Below are positions 11,003 through 20,400 of a stretch of DNA of 56,934 bases, one piece after another. The stretch's first letter is position 1, and each line of letters starts with the position of its first letter. The stretch lies in assembly GCA_947447975.1 (NCBI GenBank), contig CANFLU010000012.1, forward strand, positions 1 through 56,934, read 5' to 3'. The stretch comes from Comamonadaceae bacterium (GTDB lineage Bacteria > Pseudomonadota > Gammaproteobacteria > Burkholderiales > Burkholderiaceae_C). The translations under genes and the position numbers were made by a program. A model generated the notes under the pieces. That model worked only from the letters and a program-made list of their open reading frames with translations. It did no database searches and had not been told where the DNA came from.

Positions 11003-12969
11003 TCACACTTAAAAACGTTACCTTGCGCCGCAGCGCCAAGGTCTTGCTCGAACACGCCTCGGTGACCATCAACCCTGGCGAAAAAGTCGGCCTGGTCGGG
11101 CGCAATGGCGCGGGGAAATCGTCCCTGTTTGCCTTGTTCACGGGGCTCTTGCACGAAGACGCAGGCGAGTACTACATCCCCGCCCAATGGCGCATGGGCC
11201 AGGTGGCACAGGACATGCCCGAAACCAGCCAAAGCGCCACCGAGTTTGTGATCGAAGGCGACACGATTTTGTGCGCCGCGCGCGCTGAAGTGCAGGCCGC
11301 AGAAGCCGGTGAGGATGGCGACCGCATGGCTAACGCCTATATGGCGCTGCACGACGCGGGCGAACACGATGCGCCCTCGCGCGCGCAGGCCTTGATTTTG
11401 GGCCTGGGTTTCAAAACTACTGAACTAGAGCGGCCGGTCAATAGCTTTTCGGGTGGTTGGCGCATGCGCCTGCAATTGGCGCGCGCGCTGATGTGCCCTT
11501 CGGATTTGTTGCTCCTGGACGAGCCCACCAACCACTTGGATCTGGACGCCTTGGTGTGGCTGGAAGCCTGGCTCAAGCGCTATGAAGGCACGATGCTGGT
11601 CATCAGCCACGACCGCGAGTTTTTGGATGCGGTGACCAACGTCACCCTGCATATCGACGGCGGCAAACTCATGCGCTATGGCGGCAACTACAGCAAGTTT
11701 GAGGACATGCGCGCCGAGCAAATGGAGTTGCAGCAAAACACCTACGCCAAGCAGCAAGAAAAAATTGCGCATTTGCAAAAATTTATCGCCCGCTTCAAGG
11801 CCAAGGCCAGCAAAGCCAAGCAAGCGCAAAGCCGCGTCAAGGCGCTGGACCGCATGGAAAAAATTGCGCCACTGCTGGCCGAAGCGGAATTTAGCTTCGA
11901 GTTCAAGGAACCGGCCAATTTGCCCAATCCCATGCTCTCGCTCTCAGGCGTCAGCTTTGGCTACCCCGCGCCCGAGGATGCGGCGCCGGGCACCGACCCC
12001 ACCATCATCGTGCGCAACGTCAGCCGCTCGGTGCTGGCCGGGCAGCGCATCGGCATCTTGGGCGCCAATGGCCAGGGTAAGTCCACGCTGGTCAAAACCG
12101 TGGCCCGGGATCTAGCGCCTATTGGCGGCGAAGTGACGGAGGGCAAGGGCCTGAACATTGGCTATTTTGCGCAACAAGAGCTGGACGTATTGCGCCCCCT
12201 CGACACACCGCTAGAGCACATGATCCGCCTGGTCAAAGACCTCACGGCCCAATCCAAGCTGGCAGGTCAGGCCACACGCGAGCAAGACTTGCGCAGTTTT
12301 TTAGGTACGTTTAATTTCAGCGGCGATATGGTCAAGCAAGCCGTGGGCAGCATGAGCGGTGGCGAAAAAGCGCGGCTGGTGCTGTGCATGATCGTCTGGC
12401 AACGCCCCAACCTCTTGCTGCTCGACGAACCCACGAATCACCTGGACCTGGCCACACGCGAAGCACTGGGCATGGCGATCAACGAATTTGAAGGCACGGT
12501 GATGCTGGTCAGCCATGACCGGGCGCTGCTGCGCTCGGTGTGCGACGAGTTCTGGATGGTCTCGCATGGCGGCGTCGCGCCCTTTGATGGTGACCTGGAC
12601 GACTACCAGCGCTATTTGCTCGAGGAGGCCAAGCGCGCCCGCGAAGCGGTGCGGCAGGAACAGGTACAAGCCAACAAAGCCCTGGCCGCGGCCAAAGCCG
12701 CGCCCATCGCCAAACCTTTACCGGCGGCGAGCGCAGAAAAACGCAAATGGGAAAAAGAGATTGCCCGGCTCGATGCGCACATGCAGGCCCTCAGCACCGA
12801 GGGCAGCCAGTTGGAGAGCCAGATCAGCGCCAACCCCACCGCACAGGAAATCGCCTCGCTGGGCAAACGCCTCAAGGCCATTAACGAAGAACTTCAAAGC
12901 CTGGAAGATCAGTGGCTGAGCGCCACCGCAGCCCTGGAAGCGGCATTGGCACCGGGCTCAACCCGCTAA
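10999..12969 (+). CDS. ABC-F family ATPase (YheS/Uup-like)
   Basis: A soluble twin-ATPase of the ABC-F family, whose members act on the ribosome and not on membranes. The 656 residues contain two cassettes: Walker A GRNGAGKSS and GANGQGKST, signatures FSGGWRMRL and MSGGEKARL, and Walker B LLLLDEPTNHLDL twice. A basic linker between them (about residues 250-290, QEKIAHLQKFIARFKAKA) is the P-site tRNA-interacting type. The C-terminus is a charged coiled coil. There are no membrane segments. The ATG at 10999 overlaps the prmB stop; an in-frame start at 10936 would add residues buried in prmB. YheS-like length, but the exact subfamily is not settled. Confidence 0.9.
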   Translation: MITLKNVTLRRSAKVLLEHASVTINPGEKVGLVGRNGAGKSSLFALFTGLLHEDAGEYYIPAQWRMGQVAQDMPETSQSATEFVIEGDTILCAARAEVQAAEAGEDGDRMANAYMALHDAGEHDAPSRAQALILGLGFKTTELERPVNSFSGGWRMRLQLARALMCPSDLLLLDEPTNHLDLDALVWLEAWLKRYEGTMLVISHDREFLDAVTNVTLHIDGGKLMRYGGNYSKFEDMRAEQMELQQNTYAKQQEKIAHLQKFIARFKAKASKAKQAQSRVKALDRMEKIAPLLAEAEFSFEFKEPANLPNPMLSLSGVSFGYPAPEDAAPGTDPTIIVRNVSRSVLAGQRIGILGANGQGKSTLVKTVARDLAPIGGEVTEGKGLNIGYFAQQELDVLRPLDTPLEHMIRLVKDLTAQSKLAGQATREQDLRSFLGTFNFSGDMVKQAVGSMSGGEKARLVLCMIVWQRPNLLLLDEPTNHLDLATREALGMAINEFEGTVMLVSHDRALLRSVCDEFWMVSHGGVAPFDGDLDDYQRYLLEEAKRAREAVRQEQVQANKALAAAKAAPIAKPLPAASAEKRKWEKEIARLDAHMQALSTEGSQLESQISANPTAQEIASLGKRLKAINEELQSLEDQWLSATAALEAALAPGSTR

Positions 12970-13205
12970 TGGTGACCGCCCTTTTTCTCTTCCTTTTTTT
13001 CTTCTTTCTTGCCGGTGGCCGCTTTTTGGGCATCCGTCATCACCAGCAAAGTCTTACAAACCTTGCGGGGCTTCGCTTTGGCGGTCTGCTCGGTCATTTC
13101 GCAGACGCGTTCAGTTTTGTAAGCCCATGCCGGCAGGGCAAGGCCCATGGCCGCAGCCCACGCTAAGGCAACTGCAGATCTAGACAAAAGCGTGAAATAA
13201 AACAT
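12966..13205 (-). CDS. Small exported protein with Lys/Glu-rich His tail (hypothetical)
   Basis: I do not recognise this 79-residue protein. It has a clear Sec signal peptide (hydrophobic stretch about 8-25, cleavage expected after ALPAWA near residue 28). The mature part is about 50 residues with two cysteines (VCEMT and KVCKT) and a low-complexity end, KKEEKKEEKKGGHH. It should be periplasmic or secreted. The tail could bind metal or polyanions, but that is a guess. It is convergent with the ABC-F gene and shares 4 bp at the stop codons, so it is transcribed separately from the spacer at 13206-13653. Confidence 0.6.
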   Translation of the reverse strand: MFYFTLLSRSAVALAWAAAMGLALPAWAYKTERVCEMTEQTAKAKPRKVCKTLLVMTDAQKAATGKKEEKKEEKKGGHH

Positions 13206-13571
13206 CGTGCGTTAGGAAGGTGAGTTGCAAAACTGTACGACTGAGAGGGGCGATCCGCTTCATTCTAGTGATTTGGGCTAATTTGCCAAAAATATCTAAT
13301 TATTTTGTGGAAATTATGCAAAGGCACTGCGCCTGCCTTCGCAGGTATGGGGCTGCCGTGTCCACTCAGCGACACCCGGGCACCATGGGCCAAAGTGGCG
13401 ATGCACTAGCCTAAAAGGGCACCGCATGCCGACTTTGAAGGCCGGTGTGCAGTGGAGGCATACAGAGGGCATCCTCGGGGATTTGCGCTATTGGTGCGAC
13501 GCATGTTTTTATCGCTCGGGCGATTTTGATGCGTAATGGATTGCTTTTGTGAATGCTTTGCCGCACCCTAT
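13206..13571. other. Spacer without a convincing gene
   Basis: The gap between the small exported-protein gene and the acyl-CoA synthetase. A 64-codon plus-strand frame at 13220-13414 lacks a ribosome binding site and any recognisable feature, so I do not call it. The last 80 bp before the ATG hold the operator-like palindrome and promoter listed separately. I see no tRNA, riboswitch or repeat. Confidence 0.5.
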
Positions 13572-13586
13572 AAGGCCTGAGGCCTT
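13572..13586. promoter_or_regulatory. 15-bp palindrome, possible operator
   Basis: AAGGCCT, one spacer base, then AGGCCTT: a perfect 7-bp inverted repeat that abuts the -35 box of the promoter below. Its placement suits a dimeric repressor or activator, for example a fatty-acid-responsive one, but the protein is unknown. Confidence 0.45.
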
Positions 13587-13615
13587 TGACCCTGTTGCGA
13601 AACTCAACCTAGAAT
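13586..13615 (+). promoter_or_regulatory. Sigma70-type promoter for acyl-CoA synthetase
   Basis: TTGACC at 13586-13591, 18 bp, then TAGAAT at 13610-13615: good matches to the -35 and -10 consensus at acceptable spacing. The start codon is 38 bp further on, with an AGGAG ribosome binding site at 13640-13644. Confidence 0.65.
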
Positions 13616-13653
13616 GAATTTGGAACCACACATACCGCTAGGAGACTTTCCCT

Positions 13654-15339
13654 ATGACCAGCCCCGCCAAGCTCATTCTTGACTACGTTTACCAGCACGA
13701 GAAAGAGCGCGCCCAGCAGGTATATCTGACCCAACCGCTAGGCGGTGGACGCGTAGCGGACTACACCTGGGCCCAGACCCTGGACCAAGCGCGGCGCATG
13801 GCGACCCATTTGCAATCTCTGGGCTTTGCACCGGGTGCGCGCATTGCCATCTTGTCTAAAAACTGCGCCCACTTCTTTATGTCCGAGTTGTCCATCTGGA
13901 TGGCGGGCTACACCACGGTGGCCATCTTCCCCACCGAGAGTGCACAAACCATACGTTTTGTACTGGAACACAGCGAGGCCAGTCTGCTCTTTGTGGGCAA
14001 GCTGGATACCTGGCCGGACCAGGAGCCTGGCGTACCTTCTGGCATGCCGCGTATTGCCCTACCTCTTGCACCCGCGACGCCTTACGAGACCTGGGACGCC
14101 ATCACCGCGCGCAGCGCGCCCATGAGCGGTCAGCCCCATCGCGCAGGTACCGACCTGGCCATGCTGATTTACACCTCGGGCTCCACTGGGCAGCCCAAAG
14201 GCGTGATGCACAGCTTTGAACGCATTACCGCGGCAACCGAGCTGGCGGTCGCGCAAAGCATGTCGCAAAACCTAGGCGATGACCAAGTCCACCGCGTACT
14301 TTCTTACCTGCCGCTAGCGCATGTGTTCGAACGCGCGGTCGTGGAATGCGCCAGCTTTGTCAGTGGCCAACTGCATGTGTTTTTTGCCGAATCGCTGGAC
14401 ACCTTTGCCGCTGACTTGCAACGCGCGAGACCCACTATTTTCGTGTCGGTGCCGCGCTTGTGGCTGAAGTTCCAGCAAGCGGTGTTTGCCAAGATGCCCC
14501 AGAAAAAGCTGGACATCTTGCTTCGTATCCCCATTCTGAAAAAAATCATTGCCAAAAAAATTCTGACCAATTTGGGCCTGGACCAGACGATTTCCGCCTT
14601 CAGTGGCTCGGCACCGCTGCCGGCCGACCTGATCCGCTGGTACCGCAGTCTGGGCTTGCAATTGCTTGAAGGCTTGGGCATGACCGAAGACTTTGCCTAT
14701 TCGCACACGGCCACGCCGCGCTTTAGCGAGCCCGGCTATGTCGGTGTTGCCAACCCCGGCGTGCAGGCGCGCATCAGCCCGGAAGGCGAAATACTGGTCA
14801 AGTCCCCAGGCCAACTGGTGGGCTATTACAAGCGCCCGGATCTGGACGCAGAATCCTTTACCGAAGACGGCTTTTTCCGCACCGGGGATTTGGGATCCGT
14901 GGCAGCTGACGGACAGCTCAAGATTACGGGCCGCATTAAAGAGCTGTTCAAAACCAGCAAAGGCAAATACGTTGCACCCGCCCCCATAGAAAACTTGATT
15001 AACAACCACGCCATGGTGGAAATTTCGCTCGTGGGCGGCTCCAGCCACGAAGCGGCCTTTGCCATGGTGGTGCTGGCCGAAGATATACGTCCGCGCCAGA
15101 AAGACCCAGCCGTGCGCGCCGAAGTGCAAAGCGCACTGACCACGCTGCTGGCCGACGTAAACCGCCAAGTGGCGGACTACGAAAAACTCAAGTTCATTGT
15201 GGTGGCCGACCAGCCCTGGCAAATCGAAAACGGCATGCTCACTCCCACCATGAAAATCAAGCGCGCCAATATCGAAAGCGCTATTGAGCCCAAGCTAGAC
15301 GCCTGGTACGCAGCCAATCAGCCGGTGCAATGGGCTTGA
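13654..15339 (+). CDS. Long-chain acyl-CoA synthetase (AMP-binding)
   Basis: An ATP-dependent fatty acid:CoA ligase of the adenylate-forming superfamily that activates fatty acids for beta-oxidation or lipid synthesis. It has 561 residues. The P-loop motif YTSGSTGQPKG lies at about 173-183, the second motif LEGLGMTED near 340, and the hinge FRTGDLG near 410, followed by GRIKELFKTSKGKY with the lysine-rich end of the FAA1/FadD15-type synthetases. These larger-family features suggest long-chain substrates, but chain length cannot be read from sequence. It has its own promoter and the AGGAG site 9 bp before the ATG. Confidence 0.9.
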   Translation: MTSPAKLILDYVYQHEKERAQQVYLTQPLGGGRVADYTWAQTLDQARRMATHLQSLGFAPGARIAILSKNCAHFFMSELSIWMAGYTTVAIFPTESAQTIRFVLEHSEASLLFVGKLDTWPDQEPGVPSGMPRIALPLAPATPYETWDAITARSAPMSGQPHRAGTDLAMLIYTSGSTGQPKGVMHSFERITAATELAVAQSMSQNLGDDQVHRVLSYLPLAHVFERAVVECASFVSGQLHVFFAESLDTFAADLQRARPTIFVSVPRLWLKFQQAVFAKMPQKKLDILLRIPILKKIIAKKILTNLGLDQTISAFSGSAPLPADLIRWYRSLGLQLLEGLGMTEDFAYSHTATPRFSEPGYVGVANPGVQARISPEGEILVKSPGQLVGYYKRPDLDAESFTEDGFFRTGDLGSVAADGQLKITGRIKELFKTSKGKYVAPAPIENLINNHAMVEISLVGGSSHEAAFAMVVLAEDIRPRQKDPAVRAEVQSALTTLLADVNRQVADYEKLKFIVVADQPWQIENGMLTPTMKIKRANIESAIEPKLDAWYAANQPVQWA

Positions 15340-15368
15340 TGCAGTGACTTGAAAGGCCCCGCCCTGCC

Positions 15369-16991
15369 CTAAAAACCGATAGCCGCGCCGTCCGAGCGCG
15401 GGTCGGAGCCGCCGTAGCGCACACCGGTTTGCGGGTCGATCAGGATGCCGTGCGCATGGCCGGCAAATTCGTTCCAGTCGCCCCAGCGGTTGAGCAGGTA
15501 GCCGCGCCGGTCTAGCTCGGCAATGGTCTGGGCAGGGAAGCGCGCCTCGATGTGCAAGGTGTCGCGCGACTCCAGCAGGCCAAAGCGCCCGGACAGCCAG
15601 CGCGGTGCCTCCAGCGCTTCTTGCATGTCGCAGCCGTAGTCAATCAGGTTGATATAGGTTTGCAAATGGATTTGCGGCTGCCCATCCGCCCCCATACAAC
15701 CCACTACGCCCCAGAGCTTGTCGTCCTTGAAGGCAATGGACGCAATCAAGGTGTGCAGCGGCGTCTTGCCCGGTTGCAAGTGGTTGGGGTGGGTCGGGTC
15801 CAGATTGAAATAAGCGCTGCGGTTTTGCAGGACCACACCGGTACTACCAGCTACCACACCCGAGCCAAACACGCCGTACAGGCTGTGAATCAGCGCCACG
15901 GCGTTGCCTTCAGCATCCACCGTGGCAATAAAAACGGTGTCGCCGCTCAGGCTGCCATAAGACGGCACCTTGTCCCAGGGCAAGGCGCGCGCCGGGTCCA
16001 TGAGGCTGCGGCGCTCGTCGGCGTAGGCCTTGGAAATCAGGCGCTCCATGGGCACGTCGGCAAATGCCGGGTCGGCCAGGTGGCGGTCGCGGTCGTGGTA
16101 GGCAATCTGCTTGGCCTGCACCAGCAAATGCACATGGTCTGCGCCTAGGTGCGGATGCTTGTGCAGCTCCAGTGGCTCTAGCAAATTGAGCATCTCCAGC
16201 ACGGTAAAGCCTTGGGTGGGCGCGGGTGTCTCAAAAATCTTGACGCCCCGGTAGGTGCCGCTAATGGGCTCGCCCCAGCGCGCGGTCTGCGCGGCCAGGT
16301 CGGCTTCGGTAAACAGGCCACCTTTTTCTTTGGCAAAACGGGCCAGCTCGCGCGCGACTTCGCCTTCGTAAAAACCGGCGCGGCCACGCTCGGCAATGGC
16401 TTGCAAGGTCTTGGCCAGGCCGGGGTTGCGCAAAAGTGCGCCAGGTCGTGGGGTCTTGCCCTCGGGCATGAAGATGGCCATGGTCTCGGCGTGCGGCGCT
16501 AAGTCCTTGGCCGTGGCCTCGATAAAGCTGGACAAGCGCGCTGTCACAGGCGAACCGTCACGCGCATAGCCTATGGCGCTTTGCAGATTGCGCGCCAAGG
16601 GCAACTTGCCGTAGGCGGCGTGTGCCTCGGCCCAGCTGGCCACCGCGCCCGGCGTGGTGGTCGTGGCGGGCAGGATGCCGCGAAACGGAATCTCGCTATG
16701 CCCTTGGCTTTTATACCAGTCCACCGTAGCGCTCGCCGCCGCGCGCCCGCCGCCGTCCAGGTAGCGCACTGCTTTGGTTTTGGCGTCGTAAATCAGCCAA
16801 AAGGCATCGCCGCCCACGCCCGTCATATGCGGGTAGAGCACCGCCAATGCGGCGGCGGTGGCGATGGCTGCATCCACCGCCGAGCCACCGGCACGCAACA
16901 CGTCTGAGCCGGCTGCGGAAGCCAAAGCATGCGGGCAGGTCACCATGCAGGAGGGCCCCATGGTGACGGGACGGCCGGTATTGATTTTCAT
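15369..16991 (-). CDS. Gamma-glutamyltransferase family Ntn hydrolase
   Basis: A self-cleaving N-terminal-nucleophile hydrolase related to gamma-glutamyltranspeptidase. The 540-residue proenzyme carries the processing site in SGDTVFIATVD; Thr352 would become the N-terminal nucleophile of a small subunit of about 189 residues, the usual size. The GGSAVDAAIATA and PHMTGVGGDAFW motifs of the large subunit are clear. The GDTVFIATVD context and the missing signal peptide resemble cytoplasmic oxamate-amidohydrolase-like (HpxW-type) members more than periplasmic GGT, so the substrate is uncertain. I use the ATG at 16991 (MKINTGRPVTMG); no good ribosome binding site precedes it, and an in-frame ATG at 17045 would add 18 unrelated residues. 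Confidence 0.82.
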   Translation of the reverse strand: MKINTGRPVTMGPSCMVTCPHALASAAGSDVLRAGGSAVDAAIATAAALAVLYPHMTGVGGDAFWLIYDAKTKAVRYLDGGGRAAASATVDWYKSQGHSEIPFRGILPATTTTPGAVASWAEAHAAYGKLPLARNLQSAIGYARDGSPVTARLSSFIEATAKDLAPHAETMAIFMPEGKTPRPGALLRNPGLAKTLQAIAERGRAGFYEGEVARELARFAKEKGGLFTEADLAAQTARWGEPISGTYRGVKIFETPAPTQGFTVLEMLNLLEPLELHKHPHLGADHVHLLVQAKQIAYHDRDRHLADPAFADVPMERLISKAYADERRSLMDPARALPWDKVPSYGSLSGDTVFIATVDAEGNAVALIHSLYGVFGSGVVAGSTGVVLQNRSAYFNLDPTHPNHLQPGKTPLHTLIASIAFKDDKLWGVVGCMGADGQPQIHLQTYINLIDYGCDMQEALEAPRWLSGRFGLLESRDTLHIEARFPAQTIAELDRRGYLLNRWGDWNEFAGHAHGILIDPQTGVRYGGSDPRSDGAAIGF

Positions 16992-17272
16992 AAATGATGG
17001 GGGTAAAAAGTTACGCTTGCAGTTCACGGTCCTTGACTGCTCCATGCGGTCCAGGCCCGAACACAGCGTGGGCGATTATGAGGCTTGCCCCGGGCCCGGT
17101 TTCTTGGAGGGCATGGAACGAGGACAAAGTTCAAGACCGCCCTGTAATAATCTTAATTCAAAGTGTTTACGATTTTAGTTAAACATTATATATGTATTAT
17201 ATTTTTGAATTTATTATTTGATATATATTACTTTTTTGTAATTTGAATATTTATTAAGTAGCTAAATTTCAT

Positions 17273-17289
17273 ATTACGCCAGATTACGC
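17273..17289. repeat. Direct repeat ATTACGC, 10-bp phase
   Basis: ATTACGC occurs at 17273-17279 and 17283-17289, spaced exactly 10 bp, which puts both copies on one face of the helix. Candidate binding site for a regulator of the RTX gene. Confidence 0.45.
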
Positions 17290-17310
17290 TGCAAAATACC
17301 CTCCGCCCCG

Positions 17311-17322
17311 AGGGTTAACCCT
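17311..17322. promoter_or_regulatory. 12-bp perfect palindrome AGGGTTAACCCT
   Basis: A self-complementary dodecamer about 100 bp before the RTX start codon, between the two phased repeat pairs. It could be an operator; no matching regulator is encoded nearby. Confidence 0.4.
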
Positions 17323-17333
17323 ATGCCTCCATA

Positions 17334-17353
17334 CAGGTTTAGTCAGGTTTAGT
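17334..17353. repeat. Tandem 10-bp repeat CAGGTTTAGT x2
   Basis: CAGGTTTAGT is repeated head to tail at 17334-17343 and 17344-17353, followed by a partial third copy (TTAGTT). One-helical-turn spacing suggests cooperative binding of an activator just upstream of the RTX promoter. Confidence 0.5.
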
Positions 17354-17423
17354 TAGTTCTGTGTAACTATACCGATATATAGTGTTTTGCTTCGTATTAG
17401 CGTCAGCAAATTAGGGGTTATCT

Positions 17424-20400
17424 ATGGCTATAAATACTGCATCCGTGACTATTGGTCCGGCTAAAGATGGGTTTTATTACGCAGATTTAACTTTTGACAA
17501 TACTGTGCAAGTTCCAACTGGCGCAGTGTATGTCGCTAGCCTGGCGGTGGGCACCAGTTTGGGTGTGAAGTCGATGGTGATGGCTAAATCGTCTGCGACT
17601 GCAAGCGTTGCCGACACGCTTTACATCAGCTATGCCAATCCATTAGACAGCACCAAAACCTTGCAAAGTGTTTGGACGCTTGACCTTACGCTGACCACCA
17701 CCACGTCCCCGGGGTTAACGTACAAATACAGTTCGGGCGACGCCACCTACAAAGGCAACATTACCTTAGTCAAAAACCTTGACAGCGCCGCTGTCGATAC
17801 CTTGATCGGCCTGTATATCCCCATAGACACCAGCGCAAACGGGAAAATTGCATTGACCATGGATACAAATGCCGTCTCATCCACCGCGGTGACTACAGGT
17901 TCTGGCGTCCCAGCCGAGCTGTCTGTTGCCAACGGTTGGAATGCATCCAACCTGACCAAGGTGAAATTAAGCGACAACAGCTTGAGTGTTGCTTACGACG
18001 CAACGGTGAAAACGGTTAACGAAGATGCCAATAACCAGGGCGCGCGTTTCTTTTCCATCAGCGCAGCATCGCGCAATGTGGTCAATCCGCAAATAGGCAC
18101 CAACCAAATCGATGTGGTATCGACCAATGCCAACTTCAATGGTGGGGTGCTTACCGTTCAAATTACCACCCCCCAAGTGGCCAACAACCCTTCGGTGGCG
18201 ATGGTCAAAATCTCTGGACGTTCAACCGTTTTTCAATGGAACACGGCCAATGGCATGCTGACTTATGCCGCTGATGCCACCTATACGGGTAGCAATGTTG
18301 CCAGCACAGCGTCCGGATTTAGCCTCTTCGAAAAGAACGATCCGATTGACGTGGGGCAGAACAGTAGCAAGTACTACAGCTACTTTCAAATAGGTACGGT
18401 GACAACGTCGCAAGACGGCACCCAGTTGAGCGTCACTTTCAACGACAAAGCGACGTCTGACATAGTCGAAATGTTGTTGTCCCACATCGCATTTTCAATC
18501 GTCAACAAAAGCACAGGCAGCCCGACGCAAGATTGGAGCGGTTTTCCTGCAACGATGGACGTTAAGTTTTCCCTGAGCCAAGCGGCAAATGGGCAGACGG
18601 TGGAGTTCACCAAAAGCATCGCGCCCCAGTCGGTTGACGAGTCGAGTGCCCCTACGGTTGATATTCAGCGTACTTTGCGTGTATTGGACGAATTAGGCAA
18701 CTCCAGCGGAATGGTGTTTGGTGTTAACACGGGGGCTGAAATCAATGTGTTCAACCCCCGCACATGGGGCGGAAACCAAACCACTATCGCCGACAAAGAA
18801 GGTGATTTGGCGGGTGGATCGATGGAAGTTTCCTTCTTGCAGGGTGCATCCAACTATATGCGATTGGGTATTACCAATTACTCAGGCGTTTTCAAGGTTG
18901 AAGGTAGTGTGGTCAGCTATGCATCTGATGCCCAATACTACGGACAAAACGTACCTGCCACTTCGGTAGCATCTTTCAGTAACAAAACGCCTGGCACCCA
19001 GTGGCAAGTGATTGGAACGCTCGATAACACCCATCAGGGTAAAAACGGCGACTCGCTAGTGATTAAGTTCAACGCCAATGCCACGGTGGCAATAGTGCAA
19101 GAGCTCGCTGCCAGCATCTATGTGGCGGTGCAAGACCCCTCCTCTTACGCGAACACTACGAATTGGGCCGCTGCGGCGGGCAACAAACTCATCAAGGTGC
19201 AAGTCACCGATGCCAAAGGGAATGTCGGTTTTGACACCTTACCAATCATTGTGGTTTCGCATCCAGAAAACGACAACGGCATCATGGGATCGGATGGCAA
19301 CGACACCCTCACCGGTACCGCAGGCAACGACACGATCGATGGCGGCAATGGGAATGACTATTTGGCTGGAATGGCGGGGAACGATAGCATCATCGGCGGT
19401 GGTGGCCAAGATACCCTGGTCGGCGGCGAAGGCAAGGACACGTTATACGGTGGCGGTTGGCAGGATAGCTACGATTTACGAGAAACCACACGGGCGCGCG
19501 ACACGGTCAAAATCGCGATGTACAACCAGGGCGACAAGATTGAGGGTTTCGATACCTCAGCAGACAGCACGTCCGACACGGACTCGACCAACGACGTTTT
19601 GGCCCTGAACACCACACTGATCGCCCAGGACACTAACGGCGTTGTCAAGGGTATTAGTGTAGGTACGTTCGCGCAGCACAGTATCAAAAACGGCATCATT
19701 ACCTTCAAGGATCGCCTTGGTAACGACATTATCTTGAACCAAAGTACCAATAGGAATAACTTGTTGGACTATCTTTGGAAAAACTTGAACACAGTTGGCG
19801 TGACAGTTGGCGCAGCATTTGATACAGACAATAACGGAAAAGTGGATTCACTTGCCGTATTTCAAAACACCGGAGATCCTTGGTACACCCTCGTAGTTTT
19901 AGCGGGTTTGGTCAACGTGACCCTCGCCAATACACCAGGGCGCGGGGTGGTTCAAATTGTGGATGGATTTGGGCCGGAAATTTACGCGGTGACAAATACC
20001 GCCACCACGGTAACGCTTTCGTTCAACGAAGAACTGAGCGCCTTTGATCTTGCCGGGCTTCAAATCAAGCGGATTAATGGCGTCGTGACCCAGGATACGC
20101 TTAACAGCGCCAGCACCGTCACCTTCACCGCTACGAAAAGCGGCAAGGATGTCATATTGACATTAGATAAGGCATTGACCGGCAACGATTCAATTATTTT
20201 GTTGCCCGCCGACAGAAACCATCTATCAGCCACGGATATGGGTGGCAACACTAAATCGATCTTTAATGGCGGGGAAAACGGCGCTGCATTTGCGCTACCT
20301 GGTGACACCACGGCGGATATTTCCAGCACGACGACTAACTACAACGTATACGCTGGCAAAGGCCCCGGCAACCATACATTGATAGGAAATAGCGGAAACA

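Larger units (their letters stand above)
16992..17423. promoter_or_regulatory. AT-rich divergent regulatory region before the RTX gene
   Basis: A 432-bp gap between divergent genes. From about 17165 to 17275 it is strikingly AT-rich (runs such as ATATATGTATTATATTTTTG) in an otherwise GC-rich chromosome. Such DNA is typical of H-NS/MvaT-type silencer binding and of horizontally acquired surface loci. The 150 bp before the RTX ATG hold two phased direct repeats and a palindrome (separate entries). An AGGGG ribosome binding site at 17413-17417 lies 6 bp before the ATG. TATACC and TATAGT hexamers near 17370-17385 could be -10 boxes, but I cannot pair them with a good -35. Confidence 0.55.

Noticed and set aside
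13220..13414. 64-codon plus-strand frame in the spacer before the acyl-CoA synthetase
   Set aside because: No ribosome binding site, no recognisable motif and uneven composition.
14314..15222. 302-codon minus-strand frame opposite the acyl-CoA synthetase
   Set aside because: Shadow of a well-supported gene; no family motif.
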